From NCBI GenBank assembly GCA_963580285.1, contig OY757011.1, positions 202,261,644-202,325,643 on the forward strand: 64,000 nt of DNA, in the 5' to 3' direction. Positions within the stretch are counted from its first letter, which is position 1. The number at the start of each line of letters is the position of its first letter. The notes beneath the pieces are model-generated. The model had not been told where the DNA came from, made no database searches, and saw only the letters and a list, made by a program, of their open reading frames with translations. The position numbers and the translations under genes were made by a program. Shown one piece after another: positions 21,388 through 31,951 of the stretch. The DNA is from Lucinisca nassula. Lineage: Eukaryota; Mollusca; Bivalvia; Lucinida; Lucinidae.

Positions 21388-21620
21388 CTGGGTTGACCTT
21401 GACCTTCTTTGTGCCTAGGTCAAACTTTGACACATATGCTTTTGTACTGGAAAAGTGAGAATGCATTTTATCACGCAAACGATTCAGAATACAGTACTAA
21501 AGTATAAGATATATTTTTGTTCCTTACGATAAGGCGCATTTATTGGGGGAACCGTTTTAGGTCCAGGTCACATGACCAAAATGGCCGCCATACCCATATA
21601 TGGTAACACTCATAAAGCTT
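21388..21620. repeat. Degenerate end of the satellite array
   Basis: After the SINE the satellite resumes with 'gaccttgaccttctttg', then diverges. It again shows 'aggtccaggtcacatgacca' and 'catatatggta' at 21555-21605. Confidence 0.7.
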
Positions 21621-21654
21621 AAAGCATCTGGCGGGTCGTGCACTTCAGCTGAAG

Positions 21655-22015
21655 CACTGGTTATTTGTCTGAATCGCAATGGAAGTAAGGGCGAGGATTT
21701 CGACCGCGTAGAATCGATTTAAGCCTCCCAGTGAAATTCTTTTCACTGCCCGTCCCCAGGCGATTCGGTCGCGGCTTATTGTTGTTATGGTCTGTCTTTG
21801 AGTGTGCATCGCTGTTTTATTTTTTTTTGTGTGTTTTATTTTGGATAGCCGATTGGCCATTTTGTGGAAAAGTAACTGTCCTTTTGGCTTTCCGCTAATG
21901 ATGTTTCCATTAGGGTCTATTTATTTCGTGTTTGTGTTTCTTTTCCTTTGATGTCTCTGATGGGAGCTGTGGGTTAATTGCATCGATTCCTGATCATTGC
22001 CTCCACTTCTAATTA
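21655..22015 (+). mobile_element. PLE 3' tail
   Basis: Contains 'agtaagggcgaggatttcga', 'aatcgatttaagcctcccag', 'ttggataaccgattggccat'-like sequence and 'tgcatcgattcctgatcatt'. No coding part. Confidence 0.75.
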
Positions 22016-22519
22016 ATTCCTTTAATGATGGAAACACAAAACATGGTGTGAATGTTGTCCTTAAGATTTCTGTGCCACGCGCAAGCGTATTGTTTATCTT
22101 ACATATCTTACATACCTTTACTTCTGTATATTATCTGTGATAAATTGATTGTATGCTACCGACACTGAGGTATTTGTAAAGTGAAAAATAAATCTTTATC
22201 GATGTCAGTTTATGAAAATAAATTGGGTCAGTGCAAGAAAGGAAGTTTGTTCAAAGCAAGGCGCGCGATTATGTTATAATATCACAATGTGGTTTAGAAT
22301 AATGGTATCAGATTATAAAGGTCAGTGTGTATTATTAAACAAATGGGCATATTGTTATTTCCATGATATAAAACTAGTAATAAATAATCACTTATCCACA
22401 GTCTAGTACTTTAGATCAATTAAACAATTCATGTTTGCATGTTACCTGCAAACGTTTTGCTCACAAAGCGGATTTAACCCATTGTATGCGGGAAACCACT
22501 AATGGGGTACCTTGGTAAA
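22016..22519. other. Non-coding stretch
   Basis: AT-rich, no gene or window repeat recognised. Confidence 0.4.
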
Positions 22520-22606
22520 CATTGCAGGCCCAGATCAGACGCCGCGTTCTGATCAGTCGCCGCAGAACGCGGTGTCTGATCAGGGTCTGCACTGTTTGCT
22601 AACAGG
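22520..22606. repeat. Palindrome, GATCAGACGCCGCG family
   Basis: Arms 'gatcagacgccgcgttct' and 'agaacgcggtgtctgatc' around 'gatcagtcgccgc', with the outer pairing 'tgcaggccc' / 'gggtctgca'. Related hairpins lie at 32790-32841 and 62112-62176, and a decayed one near 27975-28040. Confidence 0.75.
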
Positions 22607-22886
22607 ATTGTCCGTCAAAAATAGAAAAAAAAACAACAGGCATGACACCCCTTCTATGATAAATGGACTTGTCCAACATACAGCAATGGAAGAGTGCACT
22701 AGTATACAATGGGTTTAAAGAACATTATGTTTGTCTGGATCAGCAACCACATCGCGATCTTAGGCTGAACATTGATTTATTTGCACATAACCGTGTACTG
22801 TTTGTGCATATCAATACCAAGTCGTAGGCTCACATAACGATATTACAGCCATATGATATAAAGAGATGTTTCAGCCTGAGACTCCC

Positions 22887-22945
22887 ATATCAGCCCGACA
22901 GCCGAAGGGCCGAGTCCTGCAATAGGTCGAGGGCTGATATGGGGT
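22887..22945. repeat. Short palindrome
   Basis: CCCATATCAGCCC pairs with GGGCTGATATGGG, with 'gac' / 'gtc' further inside. No second copy seen. Confidence 0.6.
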
Positions 22946-23463
22946 TACGGTATGCTATGAAAAAGCCGTATCATAATACGTTATCATTTCTCATCGTTTT
23001 TTTTTTTATTTTATTCTTTTTAAAATTTGTAGTTATAGTTTTATATCTGAAGCTCTACTAAAATACGCAAAGATTGCGATGAAACGCAAAGTCATAGTTG
23101 GCATTGCTTATAAATGTTCTTAATAACAAAACAATCTTTGAACAAGGGTATTCATACATTCAACATAGAAATGCATTTTACAGTCAAGATAATTTATGGT
23201 TTAAAATTTCCATTTTCTTCATCCATTTTACATTGGAAACCCCAAAATTTGACACTCACTAACAGTTCAGGCGCAGGTCACATGCTGTAGGATGTGACAT
23301 CTGAACGCTTCAGCGTTTGCAAAAAAGGAAAACAGCCCAGTGTGCAAACGGTTGTTAAGTCAGCGGTACAATATGGCTGGTAGGGTGTGATAAAGGGTGT
23401 GTTTTATAGAGTTAAAGGTGTGATATATGCATACGCCGCAACAAACATGATACGCACACGGCA
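22946..23463. other. Non-coding stretch
   Basis: T-rich run at 22999-23030. 'gttcaggcgcaggtcacatg' near 23266 recalls the satellite motif, but no full unit is present. No gene recognised. Confidence 0.4.
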
Positions 23464-23588
23464 TCACGTGAAAAAAGTCCATGAAATGAACACCCAACGA
23501 AATCCCATTTTACGCAGAGAAATTACATTTATTTGTTTATTTCTGCTCCTCATTGAGGGCGGTTCTAACGCTGTTCTGTCGTGGTTAA
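23464..23588. mobile_element. MITE B fragment ending in PLE tail
   Basis: 'catcacgtgaaaaaagtcca' and 'gaaatgaacacccaacgaaa' match the left part of subfamily B. From about 23548 the sequence matches the PLE tail segment 'ggcggttct...tgttctgtcg', which continues at 23868 after the next MITE. Confidence 0.6.
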
Positions 23589-23867
23589 CATCACGTAAAC
23601 AAGTCCGTGAAATGAACACCCCCTTAAACCCCACTTTATATAGAGAAAACTGGAGATTACGGGGGTAAACGTTATTTTTCTTATTTCTGCTCAAAGATAT
23701 AGGTTGTTGGTACTCGTTAGAACCGCCTCATTGAGGCGGTTCTAACGAGCACCCACAACCTATGTTTGCAATGTGAATAAGAAAATATTACGGATTTTCA
23801 TTAGAAAAGTAGCCATTTTAGAGGTAAGAAAAAATGCGCTATGTCGCACGGGTGTGTTATCGTAATG
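23589..23867. mobile_element. Foldback MITE, subfamily B
   Basis: Starts CATCACGTAAACAAGTCCGT and ends GGGTGTGTTATCGTAATG. The core is perfect: ACTCGTTAGAACCGCCTC, ATT, then GAGGCGGTTCTAACGAG. It sits inside a PLE 3' tail, whose halves end at about 23588 and resume at 23868. Confidence 0.9.
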
Positions 23868-24105
23868 TTTTTGTTATGGTTTGTATTTGAGTGCTTGTAT
23901 CGCTTATATTATTTTGTTTTGGTTATCCAGTTGACCATTTTGTGGAAAAGTAACTGTCCTTTTGGCTTTCCGCTGTTGATGTTTCCATTAGGGTTTTTTT
24001 TTTTTTTTTTCAAGTATGTGTTTCTTTCCCTTTGCTGTCTCTGATAGGAGCTGTGGGTTAGTTGTATCGATTCCTGATTAGTGCCTTCACTTCTATTATG
24101 TTGCA
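23868..24105 (+). mobile_element. PLE 3' tail, second half
   Basis: 'tttttgttatggtttgtatt', 'gtaactgtccttttggcttt' and 'gttgtatcgattcctgatta' match the tail consensus. The first half lies before the MITE. Confidence 0.75.
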
Positions 24106-24413
24106 CTATGGTATAAATTGTTTTTCTTGTTTCTGCTTTAAGTGCAAGGTTGTGTGTATTTGTTAGGAACCCACAAGGCATATCTGGCACATTAATAAGT
24201 AAATTATCACACATTTGCATATATAAATAAATACATAGTCGTTTTGGTATATGAAAGAATGCACCATGCCACGTGGATGCGATATCAAATTGGCTTGGAA
24301 TCATTTCTGATGTTTTCCTTTTTGGGTTACAAATATTTGTGTTTACTCGTAGCAGCCTTATCGGGGCAGTTCTGTCGACTACCCACAATATACATTTTAG
24401 AAAGTAGAAGCTA

Positions 24414-24645
24414 AACAAAGATCAGGAATCGATACAATTAACTTTCTCCACCCATTAAAGACACCAAAGGGAAAGAAACACAAACATTAAGCGACCAGAC
24501 CATAATGGAAACCTAAACAAAGGAAGGCCATAAGGACAGTTACTTTCCCACACAATGGCCATATGGCCATCCAAAATAAAAAGACACAAGTGATACACAC
24601 TGTAAGTAACAAACAACAACAAAAATAAATCGCCACAGAAGAACC
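24414..24645 (-). mobile_element. PLE 3' tail (minus), left arm of an inverted composite
   Basis: Starts 'aaagatcaggaatcgataca' and runs through 'gacaccaaagggaaagaaac' and 'ggccatatggcc' to 'cgccacagaagaaccgc', all in minus orientation. At 24646 the sequence switches to + strand PLE coding. Confidence 0.8.
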
Positions 24646-25097
24646 GCGTTTATATTTCGCAATTAATTCGATTTGCTAGAGTGTGTAGTCATGTAACTGA
24701 CTTCAACACTCGTAATAAATTATTAACGGCTAAACTCCTTAATCAGGGTTATCGGTACCATAAACTACGCAAAGCCTTTTCAAAATTTTATAGACGCCAT
24801 TCTGATTTAATTTCAAAATTCAATATTGGACTTAAATCTCTTCTGCAACAAGGTCTATCGGAACCCGAATTTTATGGTGACTTAGTATATAAATTCAGAA
24901 AAATATATAACCGCAATGACTTCAGCACCCAATTTCGTAAAATCATTATTCGATATAAAAAGATTGGGTACAACATGGATATTATACGACAGACTGCATG
25001 CATGGTAGTTAACCCAATCACGGTTGGCAACTTTGCTTCCCTCTTTAATTGCACGCCGGTGGGTCAGGCCTCAGATTCTATGACGGCTCCAACGTAA
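24646..25097 (+). pseudogene. PLE reverse transcriptase, C-terminal fragment
   Basis: In-frame from YISQLIRFARVCSHVTDFN to QASDSM, about 145 codons without a stop. It begins abruptly at the junction with the minus-strand tail, so it lacks the whole RT palm. It retains the TAKLLNQGYRYHKLRK segment that the 13.4-kb copy has lost. The coding sequence is well kept, so this is a fairly young copy. Confidence 0.8.
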
Positions 25098-25662
25098 AGG
25101 CTTATTGAAAATTAGAGAGATAATGCTGGTTGGTGCCTGATGCTCTGTCTCTGGTCGGGCTCATCGGAGTCTAACTGTTGGTTTTCTTTTGCTCCAGCAT
25201 TTCAGTGGTTTCTTGCTGTCGAGTCCTCACCGTTGTCTCATCTCTGTGGTTCTTTGATTTTTGTGTTCACGGAGATGTTGCACCGATGAGTTAGGAGGCC
25301 TTCATGCGGACTGAACAAATTATTTGTCTAAATCGCGACGGAAGTAGGGGCGAGGATTGTGGCCACGTAAAATCGATTTAAGCCCCCCAGTGGAAATCTT
25401 CCACTGACCGTTCCAAGGCGGCTCTTCTGTGGCGATTTATTTATGTTGTTGTTTGTTACTTACTGTGTGTATCACTTGTGTCTTTTAATTTTGGATGGCC
25501 ATATGGCCATTTTGTGGGAAAGTAACTGTCCTTATGGCCTTCCTTTGTTTAGGTTTCCATTATGGTATGTTCGCTTAATGTTTGTATTTCTTTCCCTTTG
25601 GTGTCTTTTATGGGTGGAGTAAGTTAATTGTATCAATTCCTGATCTTTGTTTTACTTCTACT
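25098..25662 (+). mobile_element. PLE 3' tail (+)
   Basis: Complete tail matching 14354-14945 almost throughout, ending at 'gttttacttctac'. A minus-strand PLE copy starts immediately (25663), cut within the 'ggaacggtcagtgg' block. The two tails therefore meet head-on. Confidence 0.8.
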
Positions 25663-27490
25663 TGGAACGGTCAGTGGAAAGATTTCCACTTGGAGGCTTA
25701 AATCGATTTTACGTGGCCACAATCCTCGCCCTTACTTCCGTCGCGATTTAGACAAACAATTTGTACAGTCCGCATGAAGGCCTCCTAACTCATCAGGGCA
25801 ACATCTCCGTGAACACAAATAATCAAAGAACCACAGAGGTGAGACAACGGTGAGGACTCGACAGCAAGAAACCACTGAAATGCTGGAGCAAAAGAAAACC
25901 AACAATTAGACTCCGATGGGCCCGACCAGAGACAGAGCATCAGGCACCAACCAACATTACTTTGACTTAGATCTCTCTAATTCTCAATAAGCCTTTACGT
26001 TGGAACCGTCATAGAATCTGAGGCTTGACCCACCGGCGTGCAATTAAAGAGGGAAGCAAAGTTGCCAACCGTGATTGGGTTAACTGCCATGCATGCAGTC
26101 TGTCGTATAATACCCATGTTGTACCCAATCTTTTTATATCGAAGAATGATTTTACGAAATTGGGTGCTAAAGTCATTGCGGTTAGAAATTTTTCTGAATT
26201 TATATACTAAGTCACCATAAAATGCGGGTTCCGATAGACCTTGTTGCAAAAGAGATTTAAGTCCAATATTGAATTTTGAAATTAAATCAGAATGGCGTCT
26301 ATAAAATTTTGTAAAGGCTTTGCGTATTTTATGGTACCGATAACCCTGATTAAGAAGTTTAGCCGTTAATAATTTATTACGAGTGTTGAAATCAGTTACA
26401 TGACTACACACTCTAGCAAATCGAATTAATTGCGAAATATAAATGCCTTAGGATGGCGCACGAGGAACATCACCATCCAAAAAAGGAAAATTTACAATCT
26501 CAAAATCAAAGTCATCGCGTTTATCATAAATTTTGCACGAAACAAACCCATCTACAATAGATAGATGTAAATCCAAAAACGGGGCCTCGGTATCAGAAGA
26601 ACTTGCTTTATTTAACTGAAGTTCTGGGGGGTAAATCTGACTGATCAATCCATCGAAATAGGTATTATCATTATTTAATAAATCATCTAAATATCTAGAA
26701 GTGGAGCTAAAAGCTTCAATAATTTCAGATTGGTTATCAATGGAAAGCGACAACATGAAGTCTCTTTCATAACAATACAAGAATAGATCAGCCACAAGAG
26801 GTGCGCAATTTGTACCCATTGGAATGCCCACAATTTGTCTAAATAACTTAGTACCGAATCTAATATAAATATTGTCAAGTAGAAAGGTGAGGGCATCACA
26901 CACTTTCTGACATGACCAAAGTGTATAATTCTTGTGCTCTTTAGAAGTGAAAAATGCATTTTTGACATTACAAGCAAGATAGAGAGAATCTTCTCTGTGA
27001 AAAGCCCATTCAATTAAATAATTAAGCTTTTCTTTTATAAGATTATGAGGAAGTGTAGTGTAAAGAGTGGAAAATCGTAAGTAGACCAAGGATAACCCTT
27101 ACATAGAACGTATTTAACTTCACTACAGCTGGTATGTGGGAATATGTGGCGGCGGTAAAACGTCTCCTTGCCCTACATCATAGTGTAGATTATATTTTCT
27201 TGTCCTTTGGGATCATTGATTCCATTGTGGAATTTTGAAAATATCTGAGGGTCACTGATGAGGCCTAATTGACCGAAACTAGCTAGTCTGGCCCAGAAAA
27301 CGTGTACACTATATATTTTTTCAGTTCTGTGGTGTATTCCTTGCTTCCAAAGGATAACCCTTTCATAGAACATATTGAAGCACGAAAATGTCTGGATTTC
27401 ATTTTATTTAAAACCTCATTCGAATTTTTTATAGACCAAAACAGATTTCTTCCTGATCTTTCAAAGACTTTATCACAATATTTAATCACA
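25663..27490 (-). pseudogene. Penelope-like element, longest copy (minus)
   Basis: Minus-strand PLE copy. Partial 3' tail at 25663-25990, then RT coding from about 27490 down to 25995. Visible, N to C: YCDKVFERSGRNLFWSIKNS (27340-27490), FSTLYTTLPHNLIKEKL, FLDNIYIRFGTKLFRQIV-type stretch, GIPMGTNCAPLVADLFLYCY, the catalytic RYLDDLL, PFLDLHLS, YDKRDDFDFEI, ISQLIRFARVCS and the C-terminal region. The frame is interrupted by one stop codon after DVPRAPS (near 26448) and by a 235-bp insert (27115-27349) that carries a hammerhead ribozyme. No endonuclease domain was seen. Family assignment rests on the RT motifs and on the typical inverted, truncated arrangement of PLEs. Confidence 0.75.
27249..27294 (+). 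ncRNA. Hammerhead ribozyme, type I, minimal
   Basis: All core positions are present in order. Stem I 5' strand GGGTCA (27249-27254). CTGATGA (27255-27261). Stem II GGCC-taatt-GACC with one C-A mismatch (27262-27274). GAAA (27275-27278). A tiny stem III CTA-gc-TAG (27279-27286), closed by the A/T pair before it. Cleavage triplet GTC, ending at 27288. Stem I 3' strand TGGCCC (27289-27294), pairing fully with one G-T wobble. Self-cleavage is predicted after C27288. Minimal type I hammerheads with very short stem III are known from PLEs and small retrozymes in animals, which fits the PLE context. The weakened stem II may lower activity. Confidence 0.85.
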
Positions 27491-28225
27491 TGCGTTTTAA
27501 TAGCAGTAAGACAGGAAGAATAATGAAATCAATATTGTTTTACACGGACTTATTAATGTAATGAAAAGAAACTATCCAATCCACAGCAGCCAAGGATTAT
27601 TTATCAACCGACTCTTTAGAAAGGGGCTGTTAGAAATCTTAGATTTATGTTATTCAAATACGCATGTGCAGCCAGCTGAAAGGGCTAGGCGCATGAGTTG
27701 GTGAAAGAAGCGACCTCAATGTGCTACACATGACTGCATCCAGAAAAGGCTCCTCTGGTCGCCTATGAGATACGTACATTTTTCAGGTGCATGCTCAATT
27801 GGTTTATCGCAGATAGTTGATAGTCTTGAATGAATGGATGAATTAATGAATGACCCTAATTTTAAAGCGAAGTAGCTTTTGAAACTGAACTCAACGTGAC
27901 TATCAATTACTGGGAAATGACCCTGAACATGGGCCTTAAGACGGCTTCGTTTAACCCTTAAATTGCTGTTTTTTATGCAGACAGTGTAAACTCTGACCAG
28001 ACGACGCGTTTTTGGCATCTGAACTTGGTTTACACTGTTATACAATATCGCAGTACACAAGCCCTGATAACGAATACAAGATCTAGCGTCACGGGTAGAT
28101 GAATAGCGCTGGTATAGATAATAATAAAATGGAATTTGAAAGTGGTTAGCACTAGTGACGTGGACACAAGCAGCTTCCGTTCTAATCCTAATTGTTCTAT
28201 GGCATTGTGCATTTTGTACATGAGC
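27491..28225. other. Non-coding stretch
   Basis: 27965-28040 holds a decayed palindrome of the GATCAGAC type ('gtgtaaactctgacc'...'ggtttacac'). Otherwise nothing was recognised. Confidence 0.4.
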
Positions 28226-28372
28226 GAGTTTGATTTTTACGTCCCACCAACAGCTAAGGTCATACGTAGACGGGACCTCGGTTAAAAGACTCTAAGTCTG
28301 GAAAATCCCGGGATCGAACCCACGACTCCTGGTTAAAGAGGCGAGTAGCTTATCCACTACACCACGGGGGCT
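28226..28372 (-). mobile_element. tRNA-derived SINE head and body (minus)
   Basis: The minus strand starts GCCCCCGTGGTGTAGTGGAT (A box), then about 35 nt on has GTGGGTTCGATCCCGGG (B box), followed by 'gacttagagtctttt' and a short body ending with 'gggacgtaaaaatcaa'. It is too diverged from a tRNA to be functional. Confidence 0.75.
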
Positions 28373-28558
28373 TCTATTTTGTACATGAATCAATATGGAA
28401 ATGTCATATGTTTGTACTAAAAGGAGGCTTGAAGATTCTGTAGGAAGTAACTTTGGGTTGATTAGTAATGTTCAGTGCGTTAATACTGCACGAAAAAATA
28501 TTATTACAATATTTGTATTTTCAATGATCCCGGTTATGAGAAATCCTGTTTTGCCAGT

Positions 28559-28735
28559 CATGACAACACTCCTGTATACTTTGACCTCCTTGAACCCCAC
28601 ATTTATAGTAAAACTAGGGTTTACAGGGATACACTTCATTTTTATCTTATTTATGCTTAAAAACATAGATTGTGGGCACTCGTTAGAACCGCCTCGGCGC
28701 GGTGTTATTAACGAGTTCCTACAAAGGCAGATTTT
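28559..28735. mobile_element. Foldback MITE, subfamily A, 3'-truncated
   Basis: Begins CATGACAACACTCCTGTATA, has 'accttgaaccccacattta'-type sequence and the left core arm 'ggcactcgttagaaccgcctc' type. Only a mutated right arm follows, before it breaks off at about 28735. Confidence 0.7.
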
Positions 28736-28855
28736 CTCGTGATGCAATTCAAATATTGTCCGTTCAAGAAATTGACAATATCTGGCTGACAGGCTGCAAA
28801 ATATGTCAGGCTGAGACCTTGTGTCACCGCCATGCACCGGCAATAAATCACCCGA

Positions 28856-29125
28856 TTGGGCTACATGTTGCTTCCACACAGAGCTGAAACCGACTGCACG
28901 TAGGAGTAATGGTAACCACATAGAACGTCTGAGCTTGCCCAGGCAAGGTTGTGCGGATCGAACCGTCCATGCATATAAACCTTACTGGTTTCATGGGGCG
29001 GCAGGGCTTGAGATGTCATTTCATCTCAATGTCGGGTTAAAGTCCCACGTAATTGGAAGCAACGTCTTCTGAATGGCCTACATAGTGTTGACGGGGACGT
29101 TAAACCTCAAATCAATCAGTCAGTC
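28856..29125 (+). mobile_element. SINE, family S1 (+)
   Basis: Includes 'gcttccacacagagctgaaa', 'gggcttgagatgtcatttca' and, at the 3' end, GTTGACGGGGACGTTAAACC with a CAAATCAATCAGTC tail. Confidence 0.75.
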
Positions 29126-30659
29126 ATATGGGAATGAATTTCTGCTTGCACAAGGCATAACGCAGATGTTTTCAAAAGAAATGAGTTAAATTAGCATGCA
29201 TTTAAATTAACGTTATCCGACTTTTTTGTATGGAACAAATAAAAAAACCACAGTCATATCCCGTGATTCATTCTCACAGAAGTGACAAAATGAAAATACA
29301 ATGGCGATCATAACCTGTACTCTCTGCCTTGCTTTAATCACTGTCGAAACCTTGAATGGTGAAATATACCACTTTCATTCGCTAACAATAATATTTGGTT
29401 CAATATTATAATCTTTACTAAAGAGTGACTGAGTCATATATACTTAAACCTAACTAATACCCGCCTAAGACTGATTGTATCGTATACTTATTATCTGATT
29501 TAAGCAAAAAGGTGCGAGTGGGTGTGCCGAGGGGTTGTAAGTATATATAAGAGTAAAGCCCTTTATAAAATCATGTTTAATGTGCTTTGCTTATGTTGGA
29601 CAATATTAGAATTTTTTTGTTCTATAGTCTGGATTTTTATAAATGGTAATTATAATATTTAATACAGGAAAATGTAACAACTTTCTGGTGGATGTACTTG
29701 ATGTAATGTACTTAATGTTATAATGCAAAACCTGTTTATAGTAGTAGTAGCAGTAGTAGTAGTAGTAGCAGTAGTAGCAAAATAGTTTATTAAAGTGTCA
29801 CATCTCAGATATATACATATAATACCTACATTTCAACTAAAAATAAAATTCGAGATCCTGCCTAAAAAGGCACATGAGACACTATTTTCACGATAAAATT
29901 CATTATATTAAAATGTTATTAACATGTAATTATTGATTACCTATATAAAAACTACTTTATGCATTACTTTATTCTATTGAAAATACATGCAGCACAGCCA
30001 TGGACAAATCACCTCTTACAATTGATTACATTGTGCTTAGCAGAGCCGGGGCGAATACAGCCGATCCGGTCTAGGCGCGGCTGTCATCGCCACGGTAGAA
30101 TCATGCATGGGTCGCTCTCTGTAATACAGTGACTATTTAAAACGATTTTACTTTAAAATATTTCATACATTTAAGAAACGTCTTTAATTCATTTTCAGTA
30201 AAACATTAGCCAACTGGAATTGAAGTTCTTCACAATTCATTAAAAATACAAATTTATCCAAGGAATCATAATATTTAAAAGTTTCATTAATTGTCTGCGC
30301 AGACTGAAACAAGTTATATCGTAAATCACTGTAAAACCCACAATCAACCAGAAAAAGAGTTTCGTCCTCGACTGAGTTTGAGATACAATATTTACAAACT
30401 CGCTCATGTTAAGCCGTTTTTGTATTACTTTTACTTCATTAATTATATTACTCTTAACATATGTGTCATTAATCCATACAATACTTATGGTTAGTGTCTT
30501 TTTTAAAACGTTTATTTATTTGGCAATTACATACATTGTATTTTAAGTTTTAGAATAATTTGGTCGTAATAACTGAACGAGGGGCAATAGTGTATAAATT
30601 GATGAACTCATTGTCTTGTGTACGACTTTGCTATCAGTGCTATTTAAGTCCAATAATAT
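29126..30659. other. AT-rich intergenic stretch
   Basis: No gene recognised. The (GTA)n microsatellite at 29737-29780 is the only clear low-complexity feature. Confidence 0.5.
29737..29780. repeat. (GTA)n microsatellite
   Basis: About 14 GTA/GCA triplets with two interruptions. Confidence 0.9.
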
Positions 30660-30799
30660 ACAGTAAAGTAGAAGTAAAACAAAGATCAGGAATCGATACA
30701 ATTAAATTACTTTACCCATCAAAGACACCAAAGGGAAAGAAATACATACATTAAGCGACCAGACCATAATGGAAACCTAAACAAAGGAAGGCCATAAGG
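30660..30799 (-). mobile_element. PLE 3' tail (minus), truncated
   Basis: 'aaagatcaggaatcgataca', 'gacaccaaagggaaagaaat' and 'ccataatggaaacctaaaca' match the minus-strand tail. It is cut at 'ataaggaca' by the MITE at 30800. Confidence 0.75.
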
Positions 30800-31028
30800 A
30801 CAGTAAAACTCCTATATTAAGACCACCTTTGGGACTGTTCAAAAGTGGTCTTTAAGACCACAAAAGTGGTCTTTAAGACCCTTTTTGAACAGTCCCAAAG
30901 GTGGTCCATGACCAGAGGACACTGTTTGCAGAAAACACAAATAAGAATAACTGCATTCTACTAAATAAGCCTTTTAAAGCAGAATTAGTATTAATTCTAG
31001 GTGGTCTTAATAGCGGAATTTCACTGTA
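30800..31028. mobile_element. MITE, family Z
   Basis: Starts ACAGTAAAACTCCTATATTA and ends GCGGAATTTCACTGTA. The inner palindrome is partly duplicated ('caaaagtggtctttaagacc' occurs with an extra copy), making this copy about 20 bp longer. Confidence 0.85.
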
Positions 31029-31658
31029 CTTTCTTTCTATACGCAATACCCATCATGGTATCTATACCATCTGTTCGTAATCCATGTATGGGTCCTTGAT
31101 GACGGTTCAGTATGGTCCGTCATTGTCATCTCAAGTATTGATAGCCTTTTGTTTAAATTCAAATCTATACAAATCGGTTGCGATCTGCAAAACATATCAG
31201 CCCTCTGCGTAAAGTTGGTGTGATCTAAATATCACGATAAACCCATTCAGAGACATATCAGTATAAATGAATGACTTAGCTTAATTTATAAGACAAATCA
31301 TATCAGAATAGACGAACATAAATATTTAATTTAGTGCAGTTTCAAATCATGATCATATTGAAAATGGTTTATATGACTCGTTAAATGACATCCGTGGACT
31401 TTTAACTGACTATGGGATTTAAATAGTCCTTTATGGTCATTGTTTCTGTTCTTGTGAAGAAGAGATCAAGTATTGAATATACATAAAATATGTTTTGAAC
31501 CATGGGTTTTATTGCTTATTTTCCGCCTGTTATCACGTATTAGAGAACTACAAAATTTAAATTTAGTTTGTATTTTTCTTGATATGTTCAGAGTCTAATA
31601 TCTTGTCTGGTAATTCAGTTGATTTAATAAGCATTAGCAGTCATATAGTTTTATTTTT
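31029..31658. other. AT-rich intergenic stretch
   Basis: May contain the promoter or upstream exon of the ASB-like gene, but no motif can be supported. Confidence 0.35.
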
Positions 31659-31938
31659 CATTACGAAAACACGCCAATACAAATACATTGTAAATTTTAC
31701 TAGCGAAAAATGAAAATTTTCAGATGAAAAATTGTGATATTTTTCTTATTTCTGGTCAAAACATAAATTGTAGAAACTCGTTAGAACCGCCTCGATAAGG
31801 CGGTTCTAACGGGTACCTACAATCTATGTTTTTTTGAGCAGAAATAACAAAATAATGTATACTCCTGCAAACCCCAGTTTTACAATATAAACGTGGGGTT
31901 TAAGGGGGTCAAAATTTTATAGGCATGTTTTCCTGATG
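31659..31938. mobile_element. Foldback MITE, subfamily A, next to ASB splice acceptor
   Basis: Starts CATTACGAAAACACGCCAAT and ends GGCATGTTTTCCTGATG. The core arms are 'actcgttagaaccgcctcg' and 'aaggcggttctaacgggt'. Only nine bases (tatttgcag) separate it from the exon start at 31948. Confidence 0.9.
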
Positions 31939-31951
31939 TATTTGCAGGGCG

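Noticed and set aside
23909..24418. 169-codon minus-strand ORF
   Set aside because: Runs through the PLE tail and a decayed MITE. No domain, lysine run from a T tract.
28472..28921. 149-codon minus-strand ORF
   Set aside because: Covers a truncated MITE and a SINE. Composition and position explain it.
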